In this document: positions 16,201 to 24,794 of the stretch, piece after piece
Numbering within the stretch: the stretch's first letter is position 1
Layout of the letters: each line of letters starts with the position of its first letter
Source of the DNA: Streptomyces sp. CHD11
GTDB taxonomy: Bacteria > Actinomycetota > Actinomycetes > Streptomycetales > Streptomycetaceae
Direction of reading: 5' to 3'
NCBI RefSeq assembly: GCF_018638295.1
Contig: NZ_JABTTS010000003.1
Span: 227,003-291,002, forward strand
Length of the DNA: 64,000 nt
Position numbers and translations under genes: made by a program
The notes under the pieces: generated by a model
Seen by the model: only the letters and a program-made list of their open reading frames with translations
Database searches by the model: none
What the model was told of the DNA's origin: nothing

Positions 16201-17406
16201 TCAGTTGAAGGGGGCCAGCGTCAGGGAGGCCTGGCGCGGGTTGCCGTCGTGGACGAGTGACTCGTGGGCGCCGACGTCGTCGAAGGCGAAGCCGTAGGCC
16301 TTCCCGTCCGCCATGTGCGCGTGGATGATCCGGGAGTAGTGGTTGGTGACGGGCTCCCGGTAGAAGCCGGCCGCGCTCGCATCGGGCTGGTGGGGGTTGT
16401 CGAGGAGGGTGGTGCGGTTGAAGCCGGCGCACAGGGTGCGCGAAATGGGCCCGCGTACCTGATCGTTGGGGGCGTCGAGATGGCGGTGGCAGCCGAAGAC
16501 GGACGAGGCGTCGGGCTTCTGGAAGCTGGTGACGACGGCGCCCGAGCTGTTGGTGAAGTTCATGACGCCGCCGGACACCCGTCCGGTGTACCTGATGTCG
16601 GGGCGGTCGCCGAAGGGGGTGACCGTCAGTGTCGTGCCGGAGTACTTCTGCCAGACACGGTTGATGTAGTCGTTCATGATCGACGCGGGCAGGGCGCCCG
16701 TCTCCACTCCGTACAGCGGGGACAGCGCACGCAACACGGTGCCGTCGGGACGGGTCTGGATCAGGCCGGCCCAGCCCCCGGACTGACCCCTCAGGGCGTT
16801 GAAGACCCCGTTGTATCCACCGGGCTTGAGGCTGCCCGCGCTCAGTGAGCTGCCGTCGGCGCGCTGCACGCCCACGGTGTAGGGCGCGGAGAACATGTCG
16901 ACCTGGGTGCTGTTGATCCACAGGCCGTCGTCGTTGAGCGTGTACTCCGACCAGTTGAACAGGATGTTCCGGTTGGGGTCCGTGGGGTTCTGCACGGCGG
17001 GCTGCACCAGGCCGCCGGTGGTCAGCCTGAAGGCCATCTTCTGGCCGTAGGAGAAGTAGACGCGGCCGGAGAACTTCGGCATGCGGATGGTCTTGGTCTG
17101 TCCTGCCGCCGGGCCCGGTATCGAGGCGTCGGGGGCCGGCGTGGGCGGGTTGCCGCCCGCGGGCCAGGCGTGGAACGTGCCGTTGGCGTCGGCCCAGCCC
17201 TGCCGGCCGGTGGACAGCTGGGTGCCGAGGTTGTAGACGTACACCTGCTCACCGCGGGCCGAGTTGTTGGTGATCGTGAGGGGGATGGTGTCGGGGACCG
17301 CGGCGTGGGCGGGGGACGACACCCCGGTGGCGAGCAATGAGCCGCCGAGCGCTGTTGCAAGGCTCAACACCATCGCCGTGAGGCGGCGTTTGAGTGTGGG
17401 CAGCAT
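16201..17406 (-). CDS. Secreted GH64 beta-1,3-glucanase
   Basis: A 401-residue secreted enzyme. The signal peptide ends SSPAHA (about residue 35). The mature part is the GH64 fold: a thaumatin-like beta-sandwich with IPLTITNNSARGEQVYVYNLGTQ, then the signature stretch YGVETGALPASIMNDYINRVWQKYSG and the later FGCHRHLDAPND. No extra carbohydrate-binding module is present. GH64 enzymes cleave beta-1,3-glucan (laminarin, fungal walls), mostly releasing laminaripentaose. A perfect palindrome TGAGAGCGCTCTCA lies 37 bases upstream of the ATG, suggesting a LacI-type repressor. The gene is monocistronic, with the GntR regulator gene upstream in the same direction. Confidence 0.9.
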   Translation of the reverse strand: MLPTLKRRLTAMVLSLATALGGSLLATGVSSPAHAAVPDTIPLTITNNSARGEQVYVYNLGTQLSTGRQGWADANGTFHAWPAGGNPPTPAPDASIPGPAAGQTKTIRMPKFSGRVYFSYGQKMAFRLTTGGLVQPAVQNPTDPNRNILFNWSEYTLNDDGLWINSTQVDMFSAPYTVGVQRADGSSLSAGSLKPGGYNGVFNALRGQSGGWAGLIQTRPDGTVLRALSPLYGVETGALPASIMNDYINRVWQKYSGTTLTVTPFGDRPDIRYTGRVSGGVMNFTNSSGAVVTSFQKPDASSVFGCHRHLDAPNDQVRGPISRTLCAGFNRTTLLDNPHQPDASAAGFYREPVTNHYSRIIHAHMADGKAYGFAFDDVGAHESLVHDGNPRQASLTLAPFN

Positions 17407-17442
17407 GCTCCTACTCCGTTCGACTGTGGCCGAGAACCGTCC

Positions 17443-17456
17443 TGAGAGCGCTCTCA
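17443..17456. promoter_or_regulatory. LacI-type operator palindrome before the GH64 gene
   Basis: TGAGAGCGCTCTCA is a perfect 14-bp palindrome, 37 bases before the GH64 start codon. It has the GAGCGCTC core of CebR boxes but differs at both flanks, pointing to a different LacI-family protein. The identical sequence occurs once more in the window, before the S1 protease at 61808. Confidence 0.75.
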
Positions 17457-17537
17457 GAGCGTCCCGCCCTGGTATGGACCTGTCAACGGTCTGGGAGTCA
17501 CTGATTCCGGATTCATCCATCCCGGCGCGACGGCCGG

Positions 17538-18383
17538 TCAGTCCCCGCTCTGCACCACGCCACGGGTCGAGAAGGTGACGGGGGCGCCGGAGGTGAGGTC
17601 TCCCGGAGGGATGCCCGGATGGTGCCCCTCGGGCGGCCTCGGCCGTGCGGCGGTCGGGCCGAGCGTGAGCCGGGAGACGATGCGGTAGCGGTCACCCCGG
17701 TAGAGGGAGTGGACGTACTCGACCGGGCGGCCGCCGGTGTCGGTGGTGAGCCGTTCGAACAGCAGGGCAGGCGAAAGCTCCGGCACATCCAGCAGATCCG
17801 CCTCGGCCCGGGTCACCACGGTGGGCTCGATGGACTGCACGGCCTCACTGACCCGTACTCCGTGCCGGTCCCCGAAGTGCTCGTACAGGTCGCCCTGTTC
17901 CAGTTCCTCGCTGGTGAGGCCGGGCACGAGGTCCGCCGGGACATGCAGGTGCTCGATGGCCATCGGCGCGCCGTCGACCAGCCGGAGCCGGGCTATGTAA
18001 CGGATCCTGGCCGCGGGCGACATGCGCAGTCTGCGGCCCACCCGGGCCCCCGCCGGCAGGGTGCGGGACTCCAGGACCCTGCTGGTCCACACGCCCCCGG
18101 CCGGGGGCAGGGCGAAGGAGTCCCGCTCCGGGAGCAGTTCCTGGGTGATCTTCTCGGCGGCGACGAACATGCCCCGCCCGTGCTCGCGCACCAGCAGCCC
18201 CGCGACGACGAGTTCGTCCACCGCGGCGCGCAGCGTCGGGCGGGACACACCGAGGCGGGCACACAGGCGGCGCTCCGAGGGGATGGCATCGCCGGGACTC
18301 CGCGTCTCGATGAGCTCGAGGATGGCGTCGCGGACCCGTTCCCGCTTGAGCATGGCGCCCGAGGCGGCGGGGTCGATCTCCAT
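17538..18383 (-). CDS. GntR/HutC-family regulator with UTRA domain (DasR-like)
   Basis: A 281-residue regulator. The winged helix is near the N-terminus (RVRDAILELIETRSPGDAIPSERRLCARLGVSRPTLRAAVDELVVAGLLVREHGRGMFVA), with the sequence order of the GntR family. A UTRA ligand-binding domain follows (RIRYIARLRLVDGAPMAIEHLHVPADLVPGL to the C-terminus), placing it in the HutC/DasR branch that usually senses sugar phosphates or other small metabolites. I chose ATG 18383; a GTG at 18410 is also possible, and neither has a good ribosome site. It diverges from the CBM3-GH16 gene. The region between carries ACTGGT half sites like those bound by this branch, so the beta-glucanase is its likely target. 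Confidence 0.9.
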   Translation of the reverse strand: MEIDPAASGAMLKRERVRDAILELIETRSPGDAIPSERRLCARLGVSRPTLRAAVDELVVAGLLVREHGRGMFVAAEKITQELLPERDSFALPPAGGVWTSRVLESRTLPAGARVGRRLRMSPAARIRYIARLRLVDGAPMAIEHLHVPADLVPGLTSEELEQGDLYEHFGDRHGVRVSEAVQSIEPTVVTRAEADLLDVPELSPALLFERLTTDTGGRPVEYVHSLYRGDRYRIVSRLTLGPTAARPRPPEGHHPGIPPGDLTSGAPVTFSTRGVVQSGD

Positions 18384-18428
18384 ACGGGACTTTCGTTCGT
18401 CGTCGGTCACGGACGGACCGCCGGGGCC

Positions 18429-18578
18429 ACTGGTACGGCATCGACCTTAACTGGTCCGCTCACCGGATATCCCGCACCCGCAGCGCCGAATACCGGTGGT
18501 GCGGGGAGGGTTGACGCACACATTGGTCTATGCCACCTTCTGTCGACATCAACTGGTAAAGCTACGGCGGCAACTGGT
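18429..18578. promoter_or_regulatory. Array of ACTGGT half sites between GntR and GH16 genes
   Basis: ACTGGT occurs at 18429-18434, 18450-18455, 18552-18557 and 18573-18578, all on the plus strand. Each pair is spaced exactly 21 bases, two helical turns. Between the pairs, ATTGGTCTATGCCACC (18522-18537) resembles the 16-bp DasR-type palindrome ACTGGTCTAGACCACT. The half site is that of the GntR/HutC branch to which the adjacent regulator belongs. Binding is inferred. Confidence 0.6.
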
Positions 18579-18747
18579 CAACCCGGAGGGCCGGGCCGCT
18601 CCCGTGCGCCCCCTGCTGTGCGGCAGCCCCACGCGAGCCACAGCCGGTCCACCACGCACCGCGCGCACCGCGTACACGATCCACCGTGCCCCGCACACCG
18701 CACAGCCCATCCACCCGTGCGCCACCCCCACCACGAAAGGATCACGG

Positions 18748-20175
18748 ATGAGTACTCGTCCCACCGGCCGCCGCGTCCGCGCGGCACTCGCGCTGACCGC
18801 CCTGCTGGGCAGCGCCGCACTGACCGGCCTTCCGGCGACCTCCGCGGCTGCCGCGGACGGCGCCGTCTCGGTGCAGTACCGCACCAGCTCCGGCGGGGCC
18901 ACCGCGGACCAGAGCGAGCCCTGGTTCAAGGTCCGCAACAGCGGTTCCTCACCCGTGCAGCTGAGCCAGGTGAAGGTCCGGTACTACTTCAAAGCCGATA
19001 CGCCGGGCGCCACTTACCGCTTCGCCTGTTCCTGGGCGGTCAAGGGCTGCGCCGCCGTCACCGGCACGTTCGGGACACTCGCCCGCCCCACCGCCACGGC
19101 CGACCGCTATCTGGAGATCGGGTTCACCCCGTCCGCCGGATCGCTGGCTCCGGGCGCCGACACCGGCGACATGCAGCTGCGCTTCCACCGGTCCGACTGG
19201 CAGACCCTGCGGCAGAGCGACGACTACTCCTTCGGCGGCACCCAGGCCTCGTACGCCGACTGGAGCAGGGTCACCGCACAGCTGGCCGGCACCACGGTGT
19301 GGGGCACCGCCCCGGAGGGGAACGACCCGACGGATCCCACCGACCCGACCGACCCTCCCGGTGACGGCGGCCAGACCCTGTTCGACGACTTCGACTACAC
19401 CTCGCACACCGACCCCGCGATCTCCGCGCACGGCTGGAGCGTGCGCTCCAACCCGGGTGGCCCGGGGGTACCCGGCGCGGCCTGGGACCCGTCGAAGGTC
19501 ACCTTCGCCTCCTCGGGCGGCAACTCGGTGATGAATCTGGAGACCTCCACCGCGGGAACCGGAGCCTCCACGACACACACCGAAGTCCTCACCAGGAGCA
19601 CGAAGTTCAGATACGGCACCTACGCCGCCCGGGTCAGGTTCTCCGACGCCCCCAAGTACGGCCCCGACGGGGACCGCGTCGTCCAGACCTTCTTCACCAT
19701 CAACGACCTGAAGGCACCGATGGCCGACGACTACGCCGAGTACGACTTCGAGTACCTGCCCAACGGCGGCTGGGGCGAGCCGGCCAACATCCTCTACACG
19801 ACCTCCTGGGAAACCTACAACCCCGACCCCTGGCAGGCCGTCAACCAGCACAGCGAGAGCCGGCGGAGCTTCGCGGGCTGGCACGACCTGGTGGTGACCA
19901 TCGACGACCACGCCATCACCTACTACGTCGACGGTCAGCACTTCGGCACCCACGACGCCGCGTATCTGCCCGAACGCCCGATGTCGATCAACTTCAACCA
20001 GTGGCTGATCGACCTCGACGGCCAGACGTCGACCACGCCCCGCGCCTACGACCAGCAGGTCGACTACGTGCTGCACGTCAAGGACCAGGTCCTCACCCCG
20101 GCCCAGGCCGCTGCGAAGGTCGGCGAACTCCGCGGCGCCGGCACCTCCTTCGTGGACGAGGTCCCGGCGCCGTGA
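18748..20175 (+). CDS. Secreted CBM3 - GH16 beta-glucanase
   Basis: A 475-residue secreted glycoside hydrolase. After a signal peptide (LGSAALTGLPATSAAAA) comes a CBM3 module, about 35-185 (VQYRTSSGGATADQSEPWFKVRN, then RFHRSDWQTLRQSDDYSF). A DPTDPTDPTDPP linker joins it to a GH16 domain, about 210-455, with the catalytic E-x-D-x-E motif Glu331, Asp333, Glu335 in AEYDFEYLP. GH16 enzymes of this type cleave beta-1,3 or mixed beta-1,3-1,4-glucans; CBM3 would anchor it to cellulose or a similar surface. The CBM3-GH16 order is uncommon. The ATG follows AAAGGA. It diverges from the GntR regulator, whose likely operators lie upstream. Confidence 0.9.
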   Translation: MSTRPTGRRVRAALALTALLGSAALTGLPATSAAAADGAVSVQYRTSSGGATADQSEPWFKVRNSGSSPVQLSQVKVRYYFKADTPGATYRFACSWAVKGCAAVTGTFGTLARPTATADRYLEIGFTPSAGSLAPGADTGDMQLRFHRSDWQTLRQSDDYSFGGTQASYADWSRVTAQLAGTTVWGTAPEGNDPTDPTDPTDPPGDGGQTLFDDFDYTSHTDPAISAHGWSVRSNPGGPGVPGAAWDPSKVTFASSGGNSVMNLETSTAGTGASTTHTEVLTRSTKFRYGTYAARVRFSDAPKYGPDGDRVVQTFFTINDLKAPMADDYAEYDFEYLPNGGWGEPANILYTTSWETYNPDPWQAVNQHSESRRSFAGWHDLVVTIDDHAITYYVDGQHFGTHDAAYLPERPMSINFNQWLIDLDGQTSTTPRAYDQQVDYVLHVKDQVLTPAQAAAKVGELRGAGTSFVDEVPAP

Positions 20176-20218
20176 CGGCCTGACCGCCGCACCCCTCGTA
20201 CCGCTTGCCCGACTCACC

Positions 20219-20245
20219 GGCCGGGGCCCAGCCGGGGCCCCGGCC
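20219..20245 (+). terminator. Terminator hairpin after the GH16 gene
   Basis: GGCCGGGGCCC at 20219-20229 pairs with GGGCCCCGGCC at 20235-20245 across a 5-base loop, about 45 bases beyond the GH16 stop codon and upstream of the GH92 fusion gene. Confidence 0.65.
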
Positions 20246-20405
20246 GCCGTGCGCGACCCCGCGCGTCCCTTCCCGCAAAGTTCACCCGATCTTTCCCCGG
20301 GTCTTCCGCCCGCGAGCCGGAGACGCTGAACTGTAGGCTGCGGCCCGCAGGACGGCCGCAGGACGACAACGTTGTCACTTTGTGGAAAGCAGGGATACCG
20401 ACGCG

Positions 20406-23400
20406 ATGTGGAACGCCACGGAGTTCTCTCCACCCAAGCCCCCGCCGGGCCGCCGCAGACTCCTCACCGCCGCGCTGATCCTCGGCACGCTGATCGCCGG
20501 GATGACGCCCGCGGCCGGCGCGGCCGCCGAGAAGCACCGTGACATCACGGCGTTCGACGCGGTCGACCCGTTCATCGGCACCCGTCTGGACACGTCCCAG
20601 AACAAGGGGAACAGCGCGTACGGCAACACCTGGCCGGGTGCCACGGTGCCGTTCGGCATGGTGCAGTCCTCCCCCACCACGTACCGCACCTCCGACGGGG
20701 ACCAGAAGGGCGGATACGAGTACACGGCCGACGAGATCCGCGGCTTCGGCATGACGCGGCTCTCCGGGACCGGCTGCGAGGGACGCTTCAGCGGCTTCGA
20801 CTTCCCGGTGCTGCCCTACACCGGCGAGCTCACCGGTGGCGCCCTGCCCTCCAGTCCCGCCGAAAAGATCACCGACTACTACCTCGGCTTCGACCACGCC
20901 GACGAGAAGGCCGACCCCGGCTACTACTCCGTCGACCTCGCGAACGGCGTGGAGACGGAGCTGACCGCGACCACGCGCACCGCCGTCAGCCGCTTCGACT
21001 TCCCCTCCGGCGGCGGCTCCACTCTGCTGTTCGACGTGGCCGGTTCCAACAACCGGGTCTTCGGCAGCGAGGTGAAGGTCGACGGGAACACCGTCAGCGG
21101 CTGGGTGGAGACGGCCTCGGTCTGCGACGAGGGCGGACGCTACCGGGCCTACTTCTCCACCACCTTCGACCGCCCGGTCAGGGCCCACGGCACGTGGCAG
21201 GGATCCGACGTGCGGCCCGGATCGGACGCCGCCTCCGGCGGTGACACCAAGCACGGGGCGGGCGCCTACCTCGTCTTCGACCGGGGCGCGAAGGTCACCG
21301 CGAAGACCGGCCTCAGCTATGTGAGCGTCGCGGGCGCGACCCGAAACGCCGTCACCGAGACCCGCGGCCGGAACTTCGACCGGGTCCGCGACCAGGCCGC
21401 CCGCGTGTGGCGGGACGCGCTCGGCACCGTCGACGCGGAGGGCGGCACCCGCGCCGAGCGGGTGAAGTTCTACACCGCGCTCTACCATTCGCTGCTCCAC
21501 CCGAACATCTTCGACGACGTCAGCGGTGAGTACCGGGGGTACGACGGAGAGGTCCGCCGGGTCGCCCAGGGCCGCCACCACTACGTCACCTACGCGGGCT
21601 GGGACACCTACCGCAGCCAGGCGCAGCTGATCGCCCTGCTGTTCCCGAAGGTCGGCAGTGACATCAACCAGTCGATCACCGACATGGTCCGCCAGACCGG
21701 CACCTGGCCCAACTGGCCGCACCTGAACCAGGCGCAGCAGAAGATGAGCGGCGACTCGCTGCAGTCGGTGGTCGCCTCGATCGACGCCTTCGGCTCCACC
21801 GACTACGACCGCCGGGCCGCCCTGGAGTCGATGAAGACGACCCAGAGCCTGCCCGCCGACGCCACGCTGCGGCGGCACGCCTACCAGTACGCGACCGTCG
21901 GCTTCGTCGAGAACCGCAAGGGCGACTCCGCGACGTCGAAGACGCTCGAGTACGCCGTGGACGACTTCGGCATCGCCCAACTCGCCCGGCGGCTGGGTGA
22001 CAAGAGGACCTACGACCGGTTCATGGTCCGGGCGCAGAACTGGCGAAACGTGTTCGACGACGCCAGTGACCACATCCGCCCCCGCGAGCGGACGGGCTTC
22101 GACCGGGGCTTCAACCTCGGTGAGCGGGGCAACCAGTTCGAACAGGCCACGGGCTACCAGTACGGCTGGATGGTGCCGCACAACGTCGGCACCCTGGTCG
22201 AGAAGCGGGGCGGCATCGAGGCCACCACCAAGGCGCTGGACGACCACACGCGGGAGCTGGACGCCGGCGTGTACAACACCTCGGGCGCGTATCTGAGCAA
22301 CCAGCCCAGCTTCACCATGCCGTTCGTCTACAACTGGCTGCGGCAGCCGCACCGCACGGCGGACGTGCTGCGCCGCGCCGTGGACGAGATGTACGACACG
22401 ACGCCCTCGGGGCTGCCCGGCAACGACGACCTCGGCTCGCTGAGCAGCTGGTACGTGTGGGCGAACATCGGCCTCTTCCCCGCCGTGCCCGGCACCGCCG
22501 ATCTGGTGGTGAGCGGCCCGATGTTCGACCGGGTCGTGGTGGACAGCGCCGACAGCCGGCGACGGATCACCCTGGACGCTCCCCGCGCCGACGAGGCGCC
22601 GTACGTGACCGCGCTGAAGGTGAACCGCCGTTCCACGACGCGCTCGTGGCTCCCGGCGGAGTTCACCCGCGAGGGTGGCAGGCTCGACTTCCGGATGGCG
22701 GCGAAGCCCGGCACCTGGGGCACCCGCGCGGGCGACGTCCCCCCGTCGCACACGGACGGCACGGACGCCCGGAACAACATCGGCAGCACGCCGGACGACC
22801 GGGGCGACCTCGGCTCCCTCGACCTCAGCGACAACTCCCTGTCCCGTCAGCGGCTGGCGGCGGCCGGAGCGGCGCCCGGCGCGAAACTCCCGCTGGGTGA
22901 CACCGGGATCGAGTTCACCTGGCCGGACACCGGCCCCGGGGAGCCCGACAACTGGATACCGCACGGCCAGCGCATCCGCCTGAACGGCCGTGGGGCGACC
23001 GGGATCTCCTTCCTCGGCCTCGCCACCAACGGGCCCGCGCAGGGCAGCGCGGTGGTCGAGTACACCGACGGCTCCACCCAGTCCGTGCCGGTGCGCTTCA
23101 CCGACTGGACTCCCGGGACGAACTACCAGTTCGGCAACGAGCCACTGGTGACCACGAAGGGGCGCAACCGGGCCTCCGGCGGGGCGGACACCGTGGAGAG
23201 CAAGGTCTTCGCCACACGTCCTCAGGCGCTGGACCCGGAGAAGCGGGTCGCCGCCGTCGTCCTGCCGCAGGGCACCGACCGCGGCGTCATGCACGTGTTC
23301 GACGTCGCGCTCACCGACCGTCCGGATCTCGAGTTTCCCGGCCTGGTGCCCTCACGCATCGTCCTGACCCCGACCGGGAAGCCGGAGTCCTCCCAGGCCG

Positions 23401-24713
23401 TCACCTGGCGGACGGCGGCCGCGCTGACCTCCGGCGAGGTGCGGGTCCGTGAGGCCGGCACCGAGCGGTGGCGGACCGTGGCCGCCCGGACGGGCGAGGA
23501 ACTGGAGGCGGGCGGAGAGCAGACACGCACCCACTCGGCGGTTCTCGACCGCCTCTCCCCCGGTACCGAGTACGAGTACCGGGTGGGCACCGGTGACCGG
23601 TTCAGTCCGGTGTACCGGTTCACCACCGCCCGGCCGGCGGGCGAGGAGTTCACGTTCCTCTACTTCGGCGACGCGCAGAACGATCTGGCGGCGAAGTGGG
23701 CGCCGGTCGTGAAGCAGGCCTACGACCGCTATCCCGACGCCGTCGGCAGCGTCAACGCGGGTGACCTGGTCAACTCCTCCGGCAACGACAGCGAGTGGCG
23801 CGACTGGTTCGGGGCGATGGACGGCTACAGCCAGACGACCAATGTCATCGCCGCGCCCGGCAACCACGAGTACTCGGGCGACACCTTCCTCAAGAAGTGG
23901 AAGGCGACGTTCGAGTACCCGGCCAACGGTCCGCGCGCCGCACCGGCCGAGAACGACACGCCCGCCGAGCGGCAGCGCGCCGCGTACGAGGCGCACATGG
24001 CGAAGGCGCTCACCGAGACCGCGTACTCCACCGACTACCAGGGGGTGCGGTTCATCTCGCTCAACGCCAGCACGGGTGACGCCCGTTCACTGATGACGCC
24101 GGACGACCTCCCGGCCTGCAGCGAGAACTGTCCCGACCCGCAGAAGCTCTGGCTCGCCATGCAGGGCCGCTGGCTGGACCACCTCCTCGAGGACAACCCC
24201 AACAAGTGGGCGGTGGCGGTGTTCCACCAGCCGGTGTTCTCCGGCGCCGAGGGACGCGACGAGAAGCCGGTGCGTGACGCCTGGCTCCCAGTGTTCCAGC
24301 GCGGCGACATCGACCTGGTGCTGATGGGACACGACCACGTGTACGCCCGTGGGTACGCGGACGCCGACGCCACCTCCACACCCGGGGTGACCACCGGCCC
24401 GGTGTACACGGTCGCCGTCTCGGGGCCGAAGTACTACGAGCTCGCTCCCGACGACGACAACGTGTGGACCCGCAACGGGGCGACCCAGGTGGTCCGCGCC
24501 GGACACACCTCCACCTTCCAGGGGATCAGGGTCACCGAGGACACGATCCGCTACGAGGCGGTCGTCGCCGCCAAGTGGGACGACCGGTCCACCACGGACA
24601 AGGAGGTCGGTGAGCTCCTGGACTCGTTCACCATCACCAAGTACGACGACGGCACGAAGTACGTGACCGAGGACGGGGTGCCGGTGCCGCCCGCCCCGGC
24701 CGCCGGCGACTGA
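20406..24713 (+). CDS. Secreted GH92 alpha-mannosidase-type domain fused to purple acid phosphatase
   Basis: A 1435-residue secreted multidomain enzyme. A basic N-terminus and hydrophobic stretch (LLTAALILGTLIAGMTP) form the signal. GH92 spans about 40-770: VDPFIGTRLDTSQNKGN, GNTWPGATVPFGMVQ, LSGTGCEGR, FYTALYHSLLHPN and the acidic pair Asp674-Asp675 in GNDDLGSLSSWYVW. At the usual general-acid Glu position (EGNxWQY) it reads QATGYQY, so Gln580 replaces Glu. A beta-rich accessory module (about 785-975) follows, then a fibronectin-like phosphatase N-domain (about 981-1075) and a metallophosphatase with Asp1089 (FGDAQND), Asp1120 (GDLVNS), GNHEYS (Asn1153-His1154), FHQPVF and MGHDHVYAR (His1309, His1311). 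The Gln variant is linked to mannose-1-phosphate diester cleavage, so the two halves may act in series (inference). ATG 20406 is preferred to GTG 20382; AGGGA lies upstream. Confidence 0.92.
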   Translation: MWNATEFSPPKPPPGRRRLLTAALILGTLIAGMTPAAGAAAEKHRDITAFDAVDPFIGTRLDTSQNKGNSAYGNTWPGATVPFGMVQSSPTTYRTSDGDQKGGYEYTADEIRGFGMTRLSGTGCEGRFSGFDFPVLPYTGELTGGALPSSPAEKITDYYLGFDHADEKADPGYYSVDLANGVETELTATTRTAVSRFDFPSGGGSTLLFDVAGSNNRVFGSEVKVDGNTVSGWVETASVCDEGGRYRAYFSTTFDRPVRAHGTWQGSDVRPGSDAASGGDTKHGAGAYLVFDRGAKVTAKTGLSYVSVAGATRNAVTETRGRNFDRVRDQAARVWRDALGTVDAEGGTRAERVKFYTALYHSLLHPNIFDDVSGEYRGYDGEVRRVAQGRHHYVTYAGWDTYRSQAQLIALLFPKVGSDINQSITDMVRQTGTWPNWPHLNQAQQKMSGDSLQSVVASIDAFGSTDYDRRAALESMKTTQSLPADATLRRHAYQYATVGFVENRKGDSATSKTLEYAVDDFGIAQLARRLGDKRTYDRFMVRAQNWRNVFDDASDHIRPRERTGFDRGFNLGERGNQFEQATGYQYGWMVPHNVGTLVEKRGGIEATTKALDDHTRELDAGVYNTSGAYLSNQPSFTMPFVYNWLRQPHRTADVLRRAVDEMYDTTPSGLPGNDDLGSLSSWYVWANIGLFPAVPGTADLVVSGPMFDRVVVDSADSRRRITLDAPRADEAPYVTALKVNRRSTTRSWLPAEFTREGGRLDFRMAAKPGTWGTRAGDVPPSHTDGTDARNNIGSTPDDRGDLGSLDLSDNSLSRQRLAAAGAAPGAKLPLGDTGIEFTWPDTGPGEPDNWIPHGQRIRLNGRGATGISFLGLATNGPAQGSAVVEYTDGSTQSVPVRFTDWTPGTNYQFGNEPLVTTKGRNRASGGADTVESKVFATRPQALDPEKRVAAVVLPQGTDRGVMHVFDVALTDRPDLEFPGLVPSRIVLTPTGKPESSQAVTWRTAAALTSGEVRVREAGTERWRTVAARTGEELEAGGEQTRTHSAVLDRLSPGTEYEYRVGTGDRFSPVYRFTTARPAGEEFTFLYFGDAQNDLAAKWAPVVKQAYDRYPDAVGSVNAGDLVNSSGNDSEWRDWFGAMDGYSQTTNVIAAPGNHEYSGDTFLKKWKATFEYPANGPRAAPAENDTPAERQRAAYEAHMAKALTETAYSTDYQGVRFISLNASTGDARSLMTPDDLPACSENCPDPQKLWLAMQGRWLDHLLEDNPNKWAVAVFHQPVFSGAEGRDEKPVRDAWLPVFQRGDIDLVLMGHDHVYARGYADADATSTPGVTTGPVYTVAVSGPKYYELAPDDDNVWTRNGATQVVRAGHTSTFQGIRVTEDTIRYEAVVAAKWDDRSTTDKEVGELLDSFTITKYDDGTKYVTEDGVPVPPAPAAGD

Positions 24714-24729
24714 CGGCCGTCCGGGCAGA

Positions 24730-24754
24730 GCCCCCGCCCCACCGGGGCGGGGGC
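24730..24754. terminator. Strong terminator after the GH92-phosphatase gene
   Basis: GCCCCCGCCCC at 24730-24740 pairs perfectly with GGGGCGGGGGC at 24744-24754 across a 3-base loop, followed by TGTCTTG. It separates the fusion gene from the IclR gene. Confidence 0.8.
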
Positions 24755-24794
24755 CTGTCTTGCCTGCGGCGGGCGGTCGGCGCAGGCTGGTGAC

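Noticed and set aside
18511..18533. TTGACG plus TCTATG as a promoter for the GH16 gene
   Set aside because: Spacing of 11 bases is too short for a sigma-70-type promoter.
20214..23294. Long minus-strand frame antisense to the GH92 gene
   Set aside because: Composition is that of a high-GC shadow frame; the sense strand carries clear domain motifs throughout.
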